64,000 bases of DNA, from assembly GCA_039105265.1 (NCBI GenBank), contig JAPFFF010000045.1, positions 620,001 to 684,000 on the forward strand. Direction: 5' to 3'. The stretch is from Tritrichomonas musculus (taxonomy: Eukaryota > Parabasalia > Tritrichomonadida > Tritrichomonadidae). This document shows positions 20,282-31,179 of this stretch, piece by piece. The first letter of the stretch is position 1; the number at the start of each line of letters is the position of its first letter. Made by a program: the position numbers and the translations under genes. The notes under the pieces are model-generated. The model did no database searches and was not told the origin of the DNA. It saw nothing but the letters and a program-made list of their open reading frames with translations.

Positions 20282-21728
20282 TAAACTGCTTCTCAGCGGT
20301 TGTACAACTAATTGAGAGATATTCAAAAGTTTACATTTATCTACTTTCAAAATTCAATTAGGTTGTACAACCGTTTTTTCATATTTAAATAAAAAAGAAT
20401 AAAAAAAAGGAATTTATGATTAGATTTGATTTATATAATAAAAGAAATGGAAATGTATGACAGTTTGTAAGCTAGTATTGCTGAATTGCTATATAGTTTG
20501 GTAATGAGCCTATATTTATTTGATATTTGATATCATTAATCATGGGAACGTTCTGAGTTACTCCAAAGTTCCATGTAATTTGCATCTATTTGTTGCGTTG
20601 GAACATTTTTACTAATGATACACGAGATTCTGATTAGCTTTCTCTAAGGAATACTAAATAAAAATGATTTGAATTCAATTATAATTTTTTCTTTTGAAAA
20701 TTTGAATGATGTAAAATTTTCTTTCCATGAATTTATATTTATCTACATTCAAAAATTGTATAGAAGTTTATTCATTTCTGAAGAAAATTTAAAAAAGCAA
20801 TTAAATGCACAATTTAAAGAAGGGGCGAAGCTCCTGATTTTCAATATGATTCATTTTATAATTTTAAATCATTATATTTATTTGCTGTTAAGATTATTTT
20901 TCCAAATTGTATTCATTTTTATATGGTGAAAAAAAAGATATAGGTATTTTTATTTTTATAAAAATCATTGAATTGTTAATCGTGTAAGTAAATATTGACC
21001 ATATTAAAAACGGTTTAATTTTTTTAAAATTTTATGATTATTTTATAAAATTTCCAAACTTTTTGAATTCATTGAATTTTTTTCTTTTAATTTTTATTCG
21101 TTGTTTTTTGGATATATGATTAAAATTTAAAGATAATTCTTTTTGTATTTTAAATAATCTAGATTATTGATTAAATATTTAATATTATTTGTTCTAAAAA
21201 ATCCAAATATTATGGAATAATTTTGATATCAAAAGATTGGCCATATAAATTGGCATACAATTTTATATCTTACATTAATATATGTATTTTTATTTATTTT
21301 TATTGCGTTTTATAACATCGTATTGAAATTCACATAGAAAATTATGTTTTTTACTTTCTGAGCAAAAAGAAGTTTTTCATTCAATTTTTTTGATTTAAAA
21401 TAGCATTATCTTGAATTTTATACAAATTAATGCTTATAACATTTGTTCAAATATATTTTATAAAATGTATTCATTATAAATAAATAATTAATATTGCAAT
21501 ATAACTATCATAAAATGAAAAAGGTTAACGGTCGAAGAGCTTCGCCCCTTCTCAATTTAACAATATTTTAAATAACTTATTTAATCATTATAACTAATCA
21601 AACATTATATTGTTAATTATGAAAGTATATAAAATAAATATTCATTATGAATATAGATATTAACGAAATTTCAAATACGAAATTTGAATTCCTCTCAAAT
21701 ACTTTTACAACCGTTGAGAACCAGTTTA
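20282..21728. repeat. 1.45-kb region bounded by diverged inverted repeats, with a nested perfect pair
   Basis: The left arm, about 20282-20328 (AAACTGCTTCTCAGCGGTTG onward), matches the reverse complement of the right arm, about 21683-21728, at most positions. Inside, AGAAGGGGCGAAGCTC at 20818-20833 is the perfect reverse complement of 21537-21552. The left arm also pairs with a near copy of its GGTTGTACAAC part at 20355-20373. It looks like an old fold-back or non-autonomous transposon; no clear target duplication or transposase was found. Confidence 0.5.
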
Positions 21729-22052
21729 AAACTACTTTTAATAAAAAATCTACCTCTTTTTGAAATGATGATTATTTTCAAAAAGTAAAAATATAAATAA
21801 TAATATTAATTTGCTTTTTCAAGATTGGATTTCTTAATTATTTAATTAGGCAAAGAGTTGAATATTATCTGGCAAAACCAACGCCAATTATATTTATTTT
21901 TTGTTAAATGAATTCATTCAAATTTGTAAAATAAATTCAATATATTATTCAATTTTTTTATATAAGTGATAAAAGTTGCATTCAATATAGTGAGTTATCA
22001 TGATTATTTTTGAATAATCGCATATACTAAAAAAGTTACATTTGCTATTCAA

Positions 22053-22568
22053 ATGACATACAATCAAGGACCTGGATCGAGTATTCATCAAAAAAAAGAC
22101 GATAAAACAGAAACAAATCGGATTATACTGCCAAAAAACAAAAAATCTCTTGTCATTTTTAATAAATCAAAAAATATTTCTTCTTCAAATCGCAAAAGGA
22201 TCATTCCTGAAATAGTCTCTCCCGAATGTGCATGTCAATCAGTCAATAAAATAGTTCAAAGCAAGTCTTTTCAATCTCATAAATTCAATCACAAATTATC
22301 ATCACCGGGTCCAAATGTTATTTCTTCAAATTCTTTATCACCAAAGAAAAAGCAACAACATAAAAAAATTAGTAATTCAAGCTCTTTTGACATATCTTGG
22401 TTCCCCAAATTGTTTAATATTGAAAACAAAGATGAGATAAGACATAAAAAAACTGACATTAGAAGTGATGATAATATAAATATTTGCATTCAAAAAGTAA
22501 AAGAACAAATTAATGAAACTGTTTTAGAAGATAAAGCTTCCCCCTTATGTGAAACTGACATAGAATAA
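22053..22568 (+). CDS. Hypothetical basic, serine-rich protein
   Basis: 171 residues from an ATG to a TAA. The composition is Lys-, Ser- and Asn-rich (KKKQQHKKISNSSSFDI), with no signal peptide, membrane segment or recognised domain. A CACQ pair lies near residue 60. Codon usage in the frame is like neighbouring genes and the frame is not broken. It could be a real, disordered nuclear or cytosolic protein or a degenerate frame; no homologue is recognised. Confidence 0.45.
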   Translation: MTYNQGPGSSIHQKKDDKTETNRIILPKNKKSLVIFNKSKNISSSNRKRIIPEIVSPECACQSVNKIVQSKSFQSHKFNHKLSSPGPNVISSNSLSPKKKQQHKKISNSSSFDISWFPKLFNIENKDEIRHKKTDIRSDDNINICIQKVKEQINETVLEDKASPLCETDIE

Positions 22569-22724
22569 AAATATGAGATTTATAAAAGAAATACTTTTTC
22601 ATAATGTAAAGTGGTTCCATTTTTTTTTTCCAAAAAAAAATTATGCTGAAATAACACATTTTTTCATTAAAAAATACTTCTTTACACTAATAATGACAAG
22701 AAGATAAATATTGAAATTTAATTA

Positions 22725-22872
22725 TCCCTTTCGGCCGTATGCAGTACTTGAAGATTATTTTATGTAAAGTATTCAAAAAGTTGCACTTTTGCCGTAGAAG
22801 TTATGTTTTGTAAAATAAATCTTTCAATGAACGACCAAATAGCCGTATTTTACAAAACCGCCGAAGGGCTAA
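22725..22872. repeat. Small inverted-repeat island with 13-bp hairpin
   Basis: GTTTTGTAAAATA at 22805-22817 is the exact reverse complement of 22846-22858. The outer ends (CCCTTTCGGC near 22726 and GCCGAAGGG near 22862) are also roughly inverted. The island is richer in GC than its flanks. It is a MITE-like candidate without a supported target duplication. Confidence 0.45.
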
Positions 22873-23527
22873 AATTTAATTTAATTTAATTTAAATAATT
22901 GTTTATATTCTGATTTATTGATTCATAAATCATAATAAGTGATGGTCAACATTAAATAATCTTATCAACTGTGCCACTACGTTCAGGAAGATTTTTTGGC
23001 AGCATATACTTCTTTTTATCATCATTAAGATAGCTTTTTATCGTTTTCTCTACAACATTAAAATGATTTAATAAATTTTAAACAATTTTTCTTTGCCCTA
23101 CGAAAATATAGTTCTGAAAAATTGTATAAAGTAATATTGTATTTTATCTATTAATCTTGTTTTAAATATGTAAATGTAAAAATTTAATTTTATTTTTATT
23201 AAAGAACAAATATAGTACGTTTAGAAACCTCGTAATTTTATAACACTTCAGAAAAATTAAAGGAGATTCTATATATAAAAATTTTTTTATAATAAAAATT
23301 TAAATTTTGGTAAGAGAGATTGTGCTTCCGCTTTTTAAGAAAACTAATTGAAAGAAAAAATAGAAGGAAAATGGAGAATAATATTATGAGAACATTTTAA
23401 AATTGAGAATATTCAAAAATTGAGAGTATTCCTCAGAAATACTCAGAAAAAATGACTTGGTATACCTAAGATTACAAAAATAATTAAATAAATGACCTTT
23501 TGAAGAAAGAAAAAAAATTATTTTCAT

Positions 23528-23561
<34 letters not shown>

Positions 23562-23794
23562 TTCAGAAGTCGATTAAATCGTTTAAAACAAAAAAAAATC
23601 ATATTCCATTTTGCAATGGTGCAAAAGCCTATTTGAAACATAAATTGAGTAAAAAATTATTGATTATTTTCATTCAATAATTTAAAAAATTATTCTCTTT
23701 TTTATTTAAATTAAGTTATTATGGGACTGAAAATAAGTCAGAAATTAGTCTGTACTGCATTATTTATTGATGACTCTCTTTAATTTTCTGATGA
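22873..23794. other. AT-rich spacer with a 30-base T run
   Basis: No gene is seen. The T30 run at 23531-23560 is the longest homopolymer in the window and is liable to assembly or sequencing length error. Confidence 0.65.
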
Positions 23795-25579
23795 TTATTG
23801 AAGTTGGAACTTAACCAAATCAGAATATATTCCTCTTTTTTCAACCAACGATTGGTGTGTTCCTTCTTCAACAATTTGCCCTTCACTAAATACAAAAATT
23901 CTATCAGCATTCATTACTGTGGCGAGTCGATGAGCTACCAAGATTGCAGTCTTTCCATGCCTGAAATTTTCAAGTGATTGTTGAACCAATCTTTCTGATT
24001 CTGTATCGAGTGCGGCAGTAGCTTCATCTAGAAGGAGAATTGGAGTATTGGCAAGAATTGATCTAGAAATGCAAATTCTTTGTTTTTGACCTCCACTCAA
24101 AGAAGTTGGCTGAACTTCAGACTCGTAATTATTTGGGATTTCCATGATGAAATTGTGGGCATTTCCTATACGTGCAGCATTAGCGACTTCTTGTTTAGTG
24201 AATCCTGTAGGATTAGCATAACGTATATTGTCAAGAATGCTCATTGAAAACAAAACAGGACTTTGAGGAACAATTGAAATTTGAGAACGAATGAAAACAG
24301 GCGATAAAGTCATCATATCAACATCATCCAAAAGAATTTGTCCTTTATCAACATCATAAAATCTTTGAATAAGTTGCAATGTAGTTGATTTGCCACCTCC
24401 ACTTTCACCAACAAGTGCAACAGTTTCTCCTGGACTAATAACAAAACTTAAATTATTCAATGCATATGTTTTTGCTGTTGCATATTTGAAAGTTACATTT
24501 TTGAATTCTATCTTTCCTTTAATTGATGGAAGAGAATTGCCTTTTTTACGATCAACTTTGGGTGGTGTTTCAATGATATCAAGAACTTTGGCAGCAGAGA
24601 TTGATGTTTTTTTGAAGTCATCAGAAAGTGTTAATGCAGAGCTGACACCCAATGCAGCCATTGAAAGCGACATTAATAAAATCATCAAATCACCGGTTTC
24701 ATATCCAAGATCAGGCTTTTTTTGAATCATCCATGAAGCATAATATAAAATTCCAGCAGTAGAGCCATTTAAAACAAGTGATATGAGACCATCTTTAATA
24801 CCTTGTGCAATACTTGTTTTTTTAAAAACGTTGTCAACTGAAATGATTTGTTTTCTGAAAAGCTGAGATTCTTTTAATTCACAATCAAATGATTTGATTG
24901 TTCTAAATGAGGATAATATTTCTTCTGCTTTAGAAGCAGCTGCTGATGCACTTTCATTATATTCAACCCATATTTTAACAACAATCCTATCTCCAATAAT
25001 ATATATCATCCCTGCAACAACAAGAGAAAGTAGGCCAATCAAACCAATTCTCCACATTGTAACAAGTGTAACAATAATTCCTCCAGCTGACTGAGCTAAC
25101 ATCTGAAGCGCTGTGCATAATTTATCAATGAATATTTCATTAATTAGGGTAACATCTTGAGAAATTCTCCCACACATTACTCCTGTAGGAACTCTATCAA
25201 AATACTCTATATCGTTTTCAAGAAATGCATGAAATATGTGGCTTCGTAAATCACGCATGAAATATGGAATAGCCACAAATCGAAGCTGTATATTAATTCC
25301 CATTGAAACAGTTTCTGCTAGAGTAAATAATGATATTTTCATTATAATATCTTTGATTTTCTCCAAAAAGTCTTCACCATCTTCCATAACATTTAACATG
25401 TCTCCCATAAAAATGCTGAAAAATAAAGGCATCACTCCTGCTATTATTGAGGAAACTATCGTACTTACCAACAAAGGTTTATTTGAAAAATATTTCATAA
25501 TTCTTGCAAATTCATTACCTTTTATTTGTCCATCATATTCATCTAATGATCCTTGATTAATAAAGACTGTCTCTTCCAT
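23795..25579 (-). CDS. ABC transporter, ABCB-type half transporter (exporter)
   Basis: 594 residues in the order TMD then NBD. About residues 30-320 hold six hydrophobic helices (LLVSTIVSSIIAGVMPLFF; IGLIGLLSLVVAGMIYIIG and others) of the type I ABC exporter fold. The NBD has Walker A GESGGGKST near residue 385, a Q-loop, the signature LSGGQKQR near 493, Walker B ILLLDEATAALD near 513 and the H-loop HRLAT. All catalytic motifs are normal, so it should hydrolyse ATP. As a half transporter it must dimerise. Lipid, peptide or drug export are the usual roles of the family; the substrate here is unknown. The length of about 600 is standard. Confidence 0.93.
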   Translation of the reverse strand: MEETVFINQGSLDEYDGQIKGNEFARIMKYFSNKPLLVSTIVSSIIAGVMPLFFSIFMGDMLNVMEDGEDFLEKIKDIIMKISLFTLAETVSMGINIQLRFVAIPYFMRDLRSHIFHAFLENDIEYFDRVPTGVMCGRISQDVTLINEIFIDKLCTALQMLAQSAGGIIVTLVTMWRIGLIGLLSLVVAGMIYIIGDRIVVKIWVEYNESASAAASKAEEILSSFRTIKSFDCELKESQLFRKQIISVDNVFKKTSIAQGIKDGLISLVLNGSTAGILYYASWMIQKKPDLGYETGDLMILLMSLSMAALGVSSALTLSDDFKKTSISAAKVLDIIETPPKVDRKKGNSLPSIKGKIEFKNVTFKYATAKTYALNNLSFVISPGETVALVGESGGGKSTTLQLIQRFYDVDKGQILLDDVDMMTLSPVFIRSQISIVPQSPVLFSMSILDNIRYANPTGFTKQEVANAARIGNAHNFIMEIPNNYESEVQPTSLSGGQKQRICISRSILANTPILLLDEATAALDTESERLVQQSLENFRHGKTAILVAHRLATVMNADRIFVFSEGQIVEEGTHQSLVEKRGIYSDLVKFQLQ

Positions 25580-26452
25580 CCTTTTTGGAAAATAAAAAAA
25601 ATTCTCTCAAAAAAAGTTTCTATTGAAAGTTTGATCAAAATACATTTTGAATGAATGTATTCAATTGATATCGTATATAAAAAATTATAGTCAAATATGA
25701 TCTTTTCCCTCAAATTAGTTGTAGAAATATCCTTTTCTTAAATTCTAAAAGTAAAAAGTTTATTGTTTTTATACTCCATATTAAAAAAAAAAAAAATTGA
25801 GAGTATAAACCATTCGAAGCTTATAGTACAAATTGAGAAATAAAAATTTTCAGGGAGGTTAAAAAAATATATTTCAATTGATCATTTCACAAAAAAAAAA
25901 AAAAAAAAAGTTGCTAAATTTTCGGAAGAACATATATTTTTTTTTTTTTTTTTAAAAAAAAAAAGTAAAAACACAAAAGAAAATATGATATTTGATGATA
26001 TTATTTTGTTTGATCACTCATTTATATAGATATTCTTGATATATGCTTATATTCTGTTATATATTCTACAAACAAAGAAAGAGCATAAAATATCGCCATG
26101 AAAGTATTTTCAAATTATAAATATATAAATATAGATTTATAAGTTCATATACATAATTTGAAAAAACTTTCAATAATTGTAGAGATTAATTAATTTCTTT
26201 TATGTTGCTATTAGGAGTATGAAATAAAAGTTTAGTATTTCAAATATTATATTATAATAAGTATGTTGTTTAGATTCCAAGATTTCAAGTACTGAGTAAT
26301 TTGGATATTCTTCAATTTTACTTGCTATATACAATTTTGGATAAAATGATTTATCAAAGATAATACTATTTGGATATAGTAAATATTTCATTTCTGTTGT
26401 AATTCAATAAATATTTATTAATTTTTTCGATTCATTCCAACAAGAAATTGAT
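25580..26452. other. AT-rich spacer with A and T runs
   Basis: A run of 19 A (25891-25909) and adjoining T and A runs (about 25937-25964) are the main features. No gene is recognised. Confidence 0.6.
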
Positions 26453-27089
26453 AAATCTCTCAAATGGTCCACTTTTTGAACTTGTTCCTCTCAATAATCT
26501 CCAAAAATTTGTTTTGGCCGAATAAACTCAAAAAGTGAAAAATTGAATCAAAAAACTTTAAAATTAGATAAAAAGGCTAATTTTTAGTAAATTTCTAGTA
26601 TATAGCTTATTCGATGTACTGCTTTATGTCTGTATATAACGAATAAGCTACTCTTTGCCACTTTCCTGAGTTTTTATGATTGTAGGATTATGAGGTTAAA
26701 ATGTTGCTCTGTTCATTATAAATGAACGATGTGAGTAATTTCGAGGATGCGAAACTAGTTTATGCAATAGATCATTGATTTTTCTTCTGAGATAGTCTTC
26801 ATTTAAAATTACTATTAAGTCATCATCGTTCAAATAAGAAAGAAATTCAATAAAAGTGAGAACGTTGTATATTTTATGATTGTTATTGTATGAATATGTT
26901 ACTGTTTTACCTTTTTGATCTGTTTTTAGAGAATAATCGAAGTAGGCCAATCATAATTGTGTATGAAAAAGTTGATTTACTGATCAAATTTGATTCAATT
27001 TTTTCACTTTTTGAGTTTATTCGGCCAAAACAAATTTTTGGAGATTATTTCAGAGGAACGTTCAAAAAGTGTACACATTTGAGAGATTT
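26453..27089. mobile_element. 637-bp element with about 100-bp terminal inverted repeats
   Basis: The left arm 26453-26551 and right arm 26990-27089 are reverse complements with only a few mismatches and short indels; both contain GTTTTGGCCGAATAAACTC. The arms begin AAATCTCTCAAATG. Between them, TAGCTTATTCG at 26603-26613 pairs exactly with 26640-26650. An 84-codon minus-strand frame lies in the centre (26696-26950) but resembles nothing known. It is a long-TIR MITE or fold-back element; target duplications are not clear, so the exact ends may extend slightly. Confidence 0.7.
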
Positions 27090-27093
27090 GGAC

Positions 27094-27147
27094 ATTTCAC
27101 TCCGCACTTTATGAGAGCGAAGCTCTCAAATAGTGCTACGTGAAATT
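27094..27147. repeat. Hairpin with GAGAGC/GCTCTC core
   Basis: GAGAGCGAAGCTCTC forms a perfect stem with a GAA loop, and outer bases GCAC...GTGC and TTTCAC...GTGAAA extend it with small mismatches. It lies immediately right of the 637-bp element and may belong to a related element. Confidence 0.6.
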
Positions 27148-27239
27148 TCCAAAATTTCTCCTTTCCTTTTTCAAAATGTTGTTTTTATTAAAATTGGAAA
27201 AAGAGAAACTAATAATCTAGAGAAAAAATTTTGGGTACA

Positions 27240-27697
27240 ACTTTTAAAATTTGTAAAAATGGATTATTATTCAAGATTTCTACATTTGATTCAGCTTTAA
27301 AAACAACTTCAGCAAAATCAATGCATTCATTACTAATAATAATAGCAGCAATTTCATCAAAAGAAGAGCCCATTTTTAGATTATCTCACCAACGAACTTC
27401 AATGAGCTTTCAATAGCATTAGCAACTTTATGTATAATTGCATTTTGATTTTTGAATTGTCTTTCACTTATCATAATTACATACAAAATAAATCAATTAA
27501 TTGATGAAATAATTTTAATTTCTTTGTGATAAACTAATTTGTTCATTTGGTTGGAAGTCACTCAACTATTTATTTAATATTTTGACTGTATTAATTTCAT
27601 TATTTCTTACATTACGAACTTGATTTACTATAGAAAAACTTCCATTTTCCATAATTCCAGCATAAATTGAAATCTTAGGAAATGTGACACTAAGCAT
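27240..27697 (-). pseudogene. Unrecognised decayed gene
   Basis: From an ATG at 27697 (minus strand) the frame reads LSVTFPKISIYAGIMENGSF and ends at a stop after INTVKILNK. Further left, other frames give ISERQFKNQNAIIHKVANAI, then, after a stop and frame change, SSFDEIAAIIISNECIDFAE. The amino-acid composition is protein-like, and the pieces lie in order on one strand with several stops between them. No family is recognised. It may be a fragment of a trichomonad-specific gene. Confidence 0.4.
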
Positions 27698-27818
27698 TTA
27701 AATTGAAAAAAAAAAATTAAAAATTATATATTTAATCATATCAAAATCAATTTTATTAATGAAATAAATGGTATAGTTTAATGTCAATATTTTTTTTTGT
27801 TTTGTTTTGTTTTGAAAA

Positions 27819-29129
27819 TCAAATAATTTTACCAAAGATTTCAAATGAATTAATTATGAGCTGATAATTAGTAGAGCTATGCCATGTTGGTCCTGTGATA
27901 CGCATTCGAATATATTTGTATTCTTTATTCGTTGGATGGTTCATTTTGAATGTGTGAACATATTTACTTCCGTTCAGATGAGAGCAGTCTTTTTCTTCAT
28001 CAACGATTTCCCATGAACTGTTATTGTTACTGCATTCGATGACCCAACTTCGAGGATGGCAATCATTTTGCGAATAATTCCATGATCGTATTGTGTAATC
28101 TGTTGGAATTATTCGATGCTCTCTAAATTCAAGACAAAGCCATGCGTTTTGCTCGCCATCTGTGTAAAAATAATTATTATCGTTCTCAAATTGAGTGACA
28201 ACCTTCGGTTTGTAATCTTCTGAATTATTTGAATTTGATGAAGCGTTGAAATTGATTTCATTCTCAATTTGTCCGTTCGATTTTTCACGAAGATAATTTA
28301 TAATTCCATTGAATTTATTTTGCTCTGATGCATAAAATTGCTTGCCACTTTTCTGAGTGTATCGTTGCCCATTGTCAGTTCTTTCATCTTTAATATCTTT
28401 CTCAAGTCTCTTAGAAAGATGAAGCCATGTCTCTCGACTCATGTCTCGGCTGTCGTAGGTTGCTGTGAAATCTTTCATTGTTTCACTTGATACATTTTCA
28501 AATAAAACATTTTCATACAAAAATGAATACTTGTTGTCATTTCTGTAAAGGTCATTAATGAATTTCAAAAGTTGATCTTCAGAATTCAATCGGATTTGAT
28601 CGTTACTCACAATTTTTGAAAGGGTCTCAATTGTAAGTTGCTGAAATTCTTCTTCTTGTGTTTCACATAATTCGTAGAAGTGCGCTGATATGAAGTCTAT
28701 TTCGGATGAAAGACGGCTTGAATAAAATTTGCCATATCGCTCATGATCCTTGATATATTGAAAAACGTTGTCACATGTTATTTTTGTATTTTTATTCCCA
28801 TCTTGGCATTCAATTGAGTCATTTCCAAGAATTTCAATGACTTCTGCAATAAATGGAACTTCATTCATTGAGATTGAATTATCTCGAAAATTAAAAAGGT
28901 TAAGAATTTGAGAAAAGTCTCCTCGTTGTGAAGTATTGATCGTAAATGTACTAATTGTTGGATCATTTAAATGAATTTTACTTATAATTGGTGAAATAAG
29001 ATCAGAAATTAGTCGACTAGTATTAAATTCCTCGCCATTAACAATAAATGTAAAATCATTTCCATATGTATGAAGTGGCACTGTCAAAATGCATGATGGG
29101 TTTATTTTTATTTTGCTTGTATCACTCAT
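27819..29129 (-). CDS. BTB-like / F5-8 type C domain protein (paralogue)
   Basis: 436 residues with the same domain order as the gene at 11339-12706: BTB-like DFTFIVNGEEFNTSRLI, a BACK-like helical part (EIDFISAHFYELCETQEEEF), and an F5/8 type C sandwich from about residue 285 (DYTIRSWNYSQNDCHPRSWV; IECSNNNSSWEIVDEE; YIRMRITGPTW). The start is placed at the ATG at 29129, which gives MSDTSKIKINPSCIL, aligning with MSNINKIQLKPSSIL of the paralogue. An ATG 13 codons upstream would add a segment the paralogue lacks. The long Asn/Asp linker of the paralogue is shorter here. Probably a cytosolic adaptor; partners are unknown. Confidence 0.85.
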   Translation of the reverse strand: MSDTSKIKINPSCILTVPLHTYGNDFTFIVNGEEFNTSRLISDLISPIISKIHLNDPTISTFTINTSQRGDFSQILNLFNFRDNSISMNEVPFIAEVIEILGNDSIECQDGNKNTKITCDNVFQYIKDHERYGKFYSSRLSSEIDFISAHFYELCETQEEEFQQLTIETLSKIVSNDQIRLNSEDQLLKFINDLYRNDNKYSFLYENVLFENVSSETMKDFTATYDSRDMSRETWLHLSKRLEKDIKDERTDNGQRYTQKSGKQFYASEQNKFNGIINYLREKSNGQIENEINFNASSNSNNSEDYKPKVVTQFENDNNYFYTDGEQNAWLCLEFREHRIIPTDYTIRSWNYSQNDCHPRSWVIECSNNNSSWEIVDEEKDCSHLNGSKYVHTFKMNHPTNKEYKYIRMRITGPTWHSSTNYQLIINSFEIFGKII

Positions 29130-29242
29130 TTGAATTTTAAATTTTTGAGAGTATAGAGATGTAAACATTCAAATAATCATTTTAAACTAAGGTTTTGGAT
29201 AAAAATATTTAGTTTAATTTCTAATTTTCTTCTGAATCAGAT

Positions 29243-29314
29243 GGTCTCATAGCTCAGTCGGTAGAGCGTTGTGCTGATAACGCAAAGGTCTAGGGTTCGA
29301 GTCCCTGTGGGACC
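29243..29314 (+). tRNA. tRNA-Ile, anticodon GAT
   Basis: A full 72-base cloverleaf: acceptor GGTCTCA/TGGGACC with one G-T pair, D arm GCTC/GAGC, anticodon arm TTGTG/CGCAA with loop CTGATAA (anticodon GAT at 29276-29278), variable loop AGGTC, and T arm TAGGG/CCCTG with loop TTCGAGT. A T run from 29316 is a Pol III terminator. No intron and no encoded CCA. The body resembles eukaryotic tRNA-Ile, but position 34 is G, whereas most eukaryotic Ile tRNAs for AUU/AUC have A34. Confidence 0.93.
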
Positions 29315-30043
29315 ATTTTTTGAATGATATGTTTTTTAAAAACAAATGAAATAAATATTTAAATACTTTCTTAATATTGATATTTGTTCTTCACATTTTT
29401 ATTCGTCAGATATTAAAATATAACTTATTTTTCAAATAGTATCAATTATCTTTATTCTGATAAAAAAAAAAAAAATAAAATAATTGCATATATTTATATT
29501 GGTATAATTATTTATTAGGCAAGTTTCTCTTTTAATAAATGAAGATATTAAAATAATTGAAATCAGAATTTATTTCTCAAAATTTTAAATGATAATATTT
29601 TTGAGAGTTGTTATCTATTTATTAAAATGTCATTTATAATATTCTATATAAGATTATTTGTTAAAACAAATGATTATTATATTATATAAAAAATAAATAT
29701 ATAATATAAACTAATATAAATTCAAAAATGCTTTAAAATTACTAAAAAAAATTTAAAAGAAATTAATGGTAATTTTCAATTGTTTTTAAATTTTGAATAA
29801 ACATCAAAGTAATTATCAATTAATAAAATAATAATAATATTGAAAAATTATTTATTATTTCTTAAACAAACTTAATAAATATAAATACTAATATTATTAT
29901 TGAATATTATTTAAATATAATACTTTAAAAAATATATAATTTTAAATAAATTCAAAAAACATATAAGTCATATATTTGAATATATTCAATCCTTCTTTTC
30001 ATAATATTTTTTTTATTATAAATACAAACAATTAACCCTTACT
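29315..30043. other. AT-rich spacer
   Basis: After the tRNA terminator the sequence is almost pure A and T with no gene or repeat that can be supported. Confidence 0.7.
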
Positions 30044-31087
30044 ATGTCAAGAAAAATTAAATTTAACTCAAAAACAGATCCAGATGAATTTAAAGCAATC
30101 CGATTAATAGGATCAGGTGGTTATGGACAAGTAATTGAACTATTACATATACCAACAGGAAAACATTTTGCTGGAAAAATTATACGAAAATCCAAGCATT
30201 CCTCAAAAAATATTAAAAATGAAATTTCAATCATGAAATCAGTTAAAGGTAAAAATATTATTCATTTTTATGGAACAATTAAATACCCAAGAGAAAACCC
30301 TCATCGAATTGTTGTCATGGATTATTGCGATCGTGGGTCTCTCAGAGACATTTTAAAAAATAATCACATTACTCTTAATGAAGATCAAATATCAATTATA
30401 TTACATGATTTACTTAGAGCTTTGTCAACTTTCCACACCAAGTATCAAACAGTTCACGGTGATATTAAAGCTGCAAACATTTTAATTTCATCTGATGGTT
30501 CTGTTCGATTAACAGATTTTGGATTATCTCATAAATTAGAAAATTCGGAATCAATTGACACTTCATTCAGTGGATCTCCTTATTGGATGTCACCTGAAGT
30601 CATTTTATGCGAAAATTATTCTTTTCCAGCAGATATTTGGAGTGTTGGCGCAACTGCTTACGAATTAATAGAAGGAGAACCGCCATTTTATGAATATCCT
30701 ACATCTCGTGCAATGAACGAAATTGTTTCTCTTGGATTTCCAGGGTTTCATCCTAATACAAAAGTTTCAAGTCAATTTAATGATTTCATTATGAAATGCT
30801 TTAGAATAAGACCAAACCAGCGACCTACAGCTGATGAACTATTAAAGCATCCTTTCATTAAAAGAGCAAGAAAGTTGGATAGAAATGTTGTTTTGAAAGA
30901 GTTGCTTCAAAAAGAAAACAATTTTGATCTCTTGATGGAAACTGATGAATACAAAAATTTACAAAAGTTCATTCATTTTGAAAACCAGTTCAAGACAAAG
31001 TCATTAATTGAATCAGATATATCGAAAGATAGCCTTGATGACAAAAATAAAATTGAAAAAAAAATATCTAATATTGATACAAATTAA
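30044..31087 (+). CDS. STE-type serine/threonine protein kinase
   Basis: 347 residues with a complete kinase domain at about 16-275: P-loop IGSGGYGQV at 22-30, ATP lysine K45 in HFAGKIIRK, catalytic loop VHGDIKAANILI near 138, DFG near 157, and SPYWMSPEV for the activation-segment end. The pattern (GSPYWMSPEV, DIWSVGATAYELIEGEPPF) places it with STE20/STE11 relatives. The catalytic HRD is HGD, a known tolerated variant; the Asp is kept. The tail after residue 290 is charged, with no extra domain. Probably a cytosolic signalling kinase. The substrate is unknown. Confidence 0.92.
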   Translation: MSRKIKFNSKTDPDEFKAIRLIGSGGYGQVIELLHIPTGKHFAGKIIRKSKHSSKNIKNEISIMKSVKGKNIIHFYGTIKYPRENPHRIVVMDYCDRGSLRDILKNNHITLNEDQISIILHDLLRALSTFHTKYQTVHGDIKAANILISSDGSVRLTDFGLSHKLENSESIDTSFSGSPYWMSPEVILCENYSFPADIWSVGATAYELIEGEPPFYEYPTSRAMNEIVSLGFPGFHPNTKVSSQFNDFIMKCFRIRPNQRPTADELLKHPFIKRARKLDRNVVLKELLQKENNFDLLMETDEYKNLQKFIHFENQFKTKSLIESDISKDSLDDKNKIEKKISNIDTN

Positions 31088-31179
31088 AAAAAAAAAAAAA
31101 TACCATGAATTTTAATAAATACCATGATTATTTCTAAAGAATTATATATAAAAAAATATTTATTTATTTATTTACATGT

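Noticed and set aside
20669-20929. 86-codon hydrophobic open frame
   Set aside because: AT-rich composition effect inside an inverted-repeat region; no recognisable protein.
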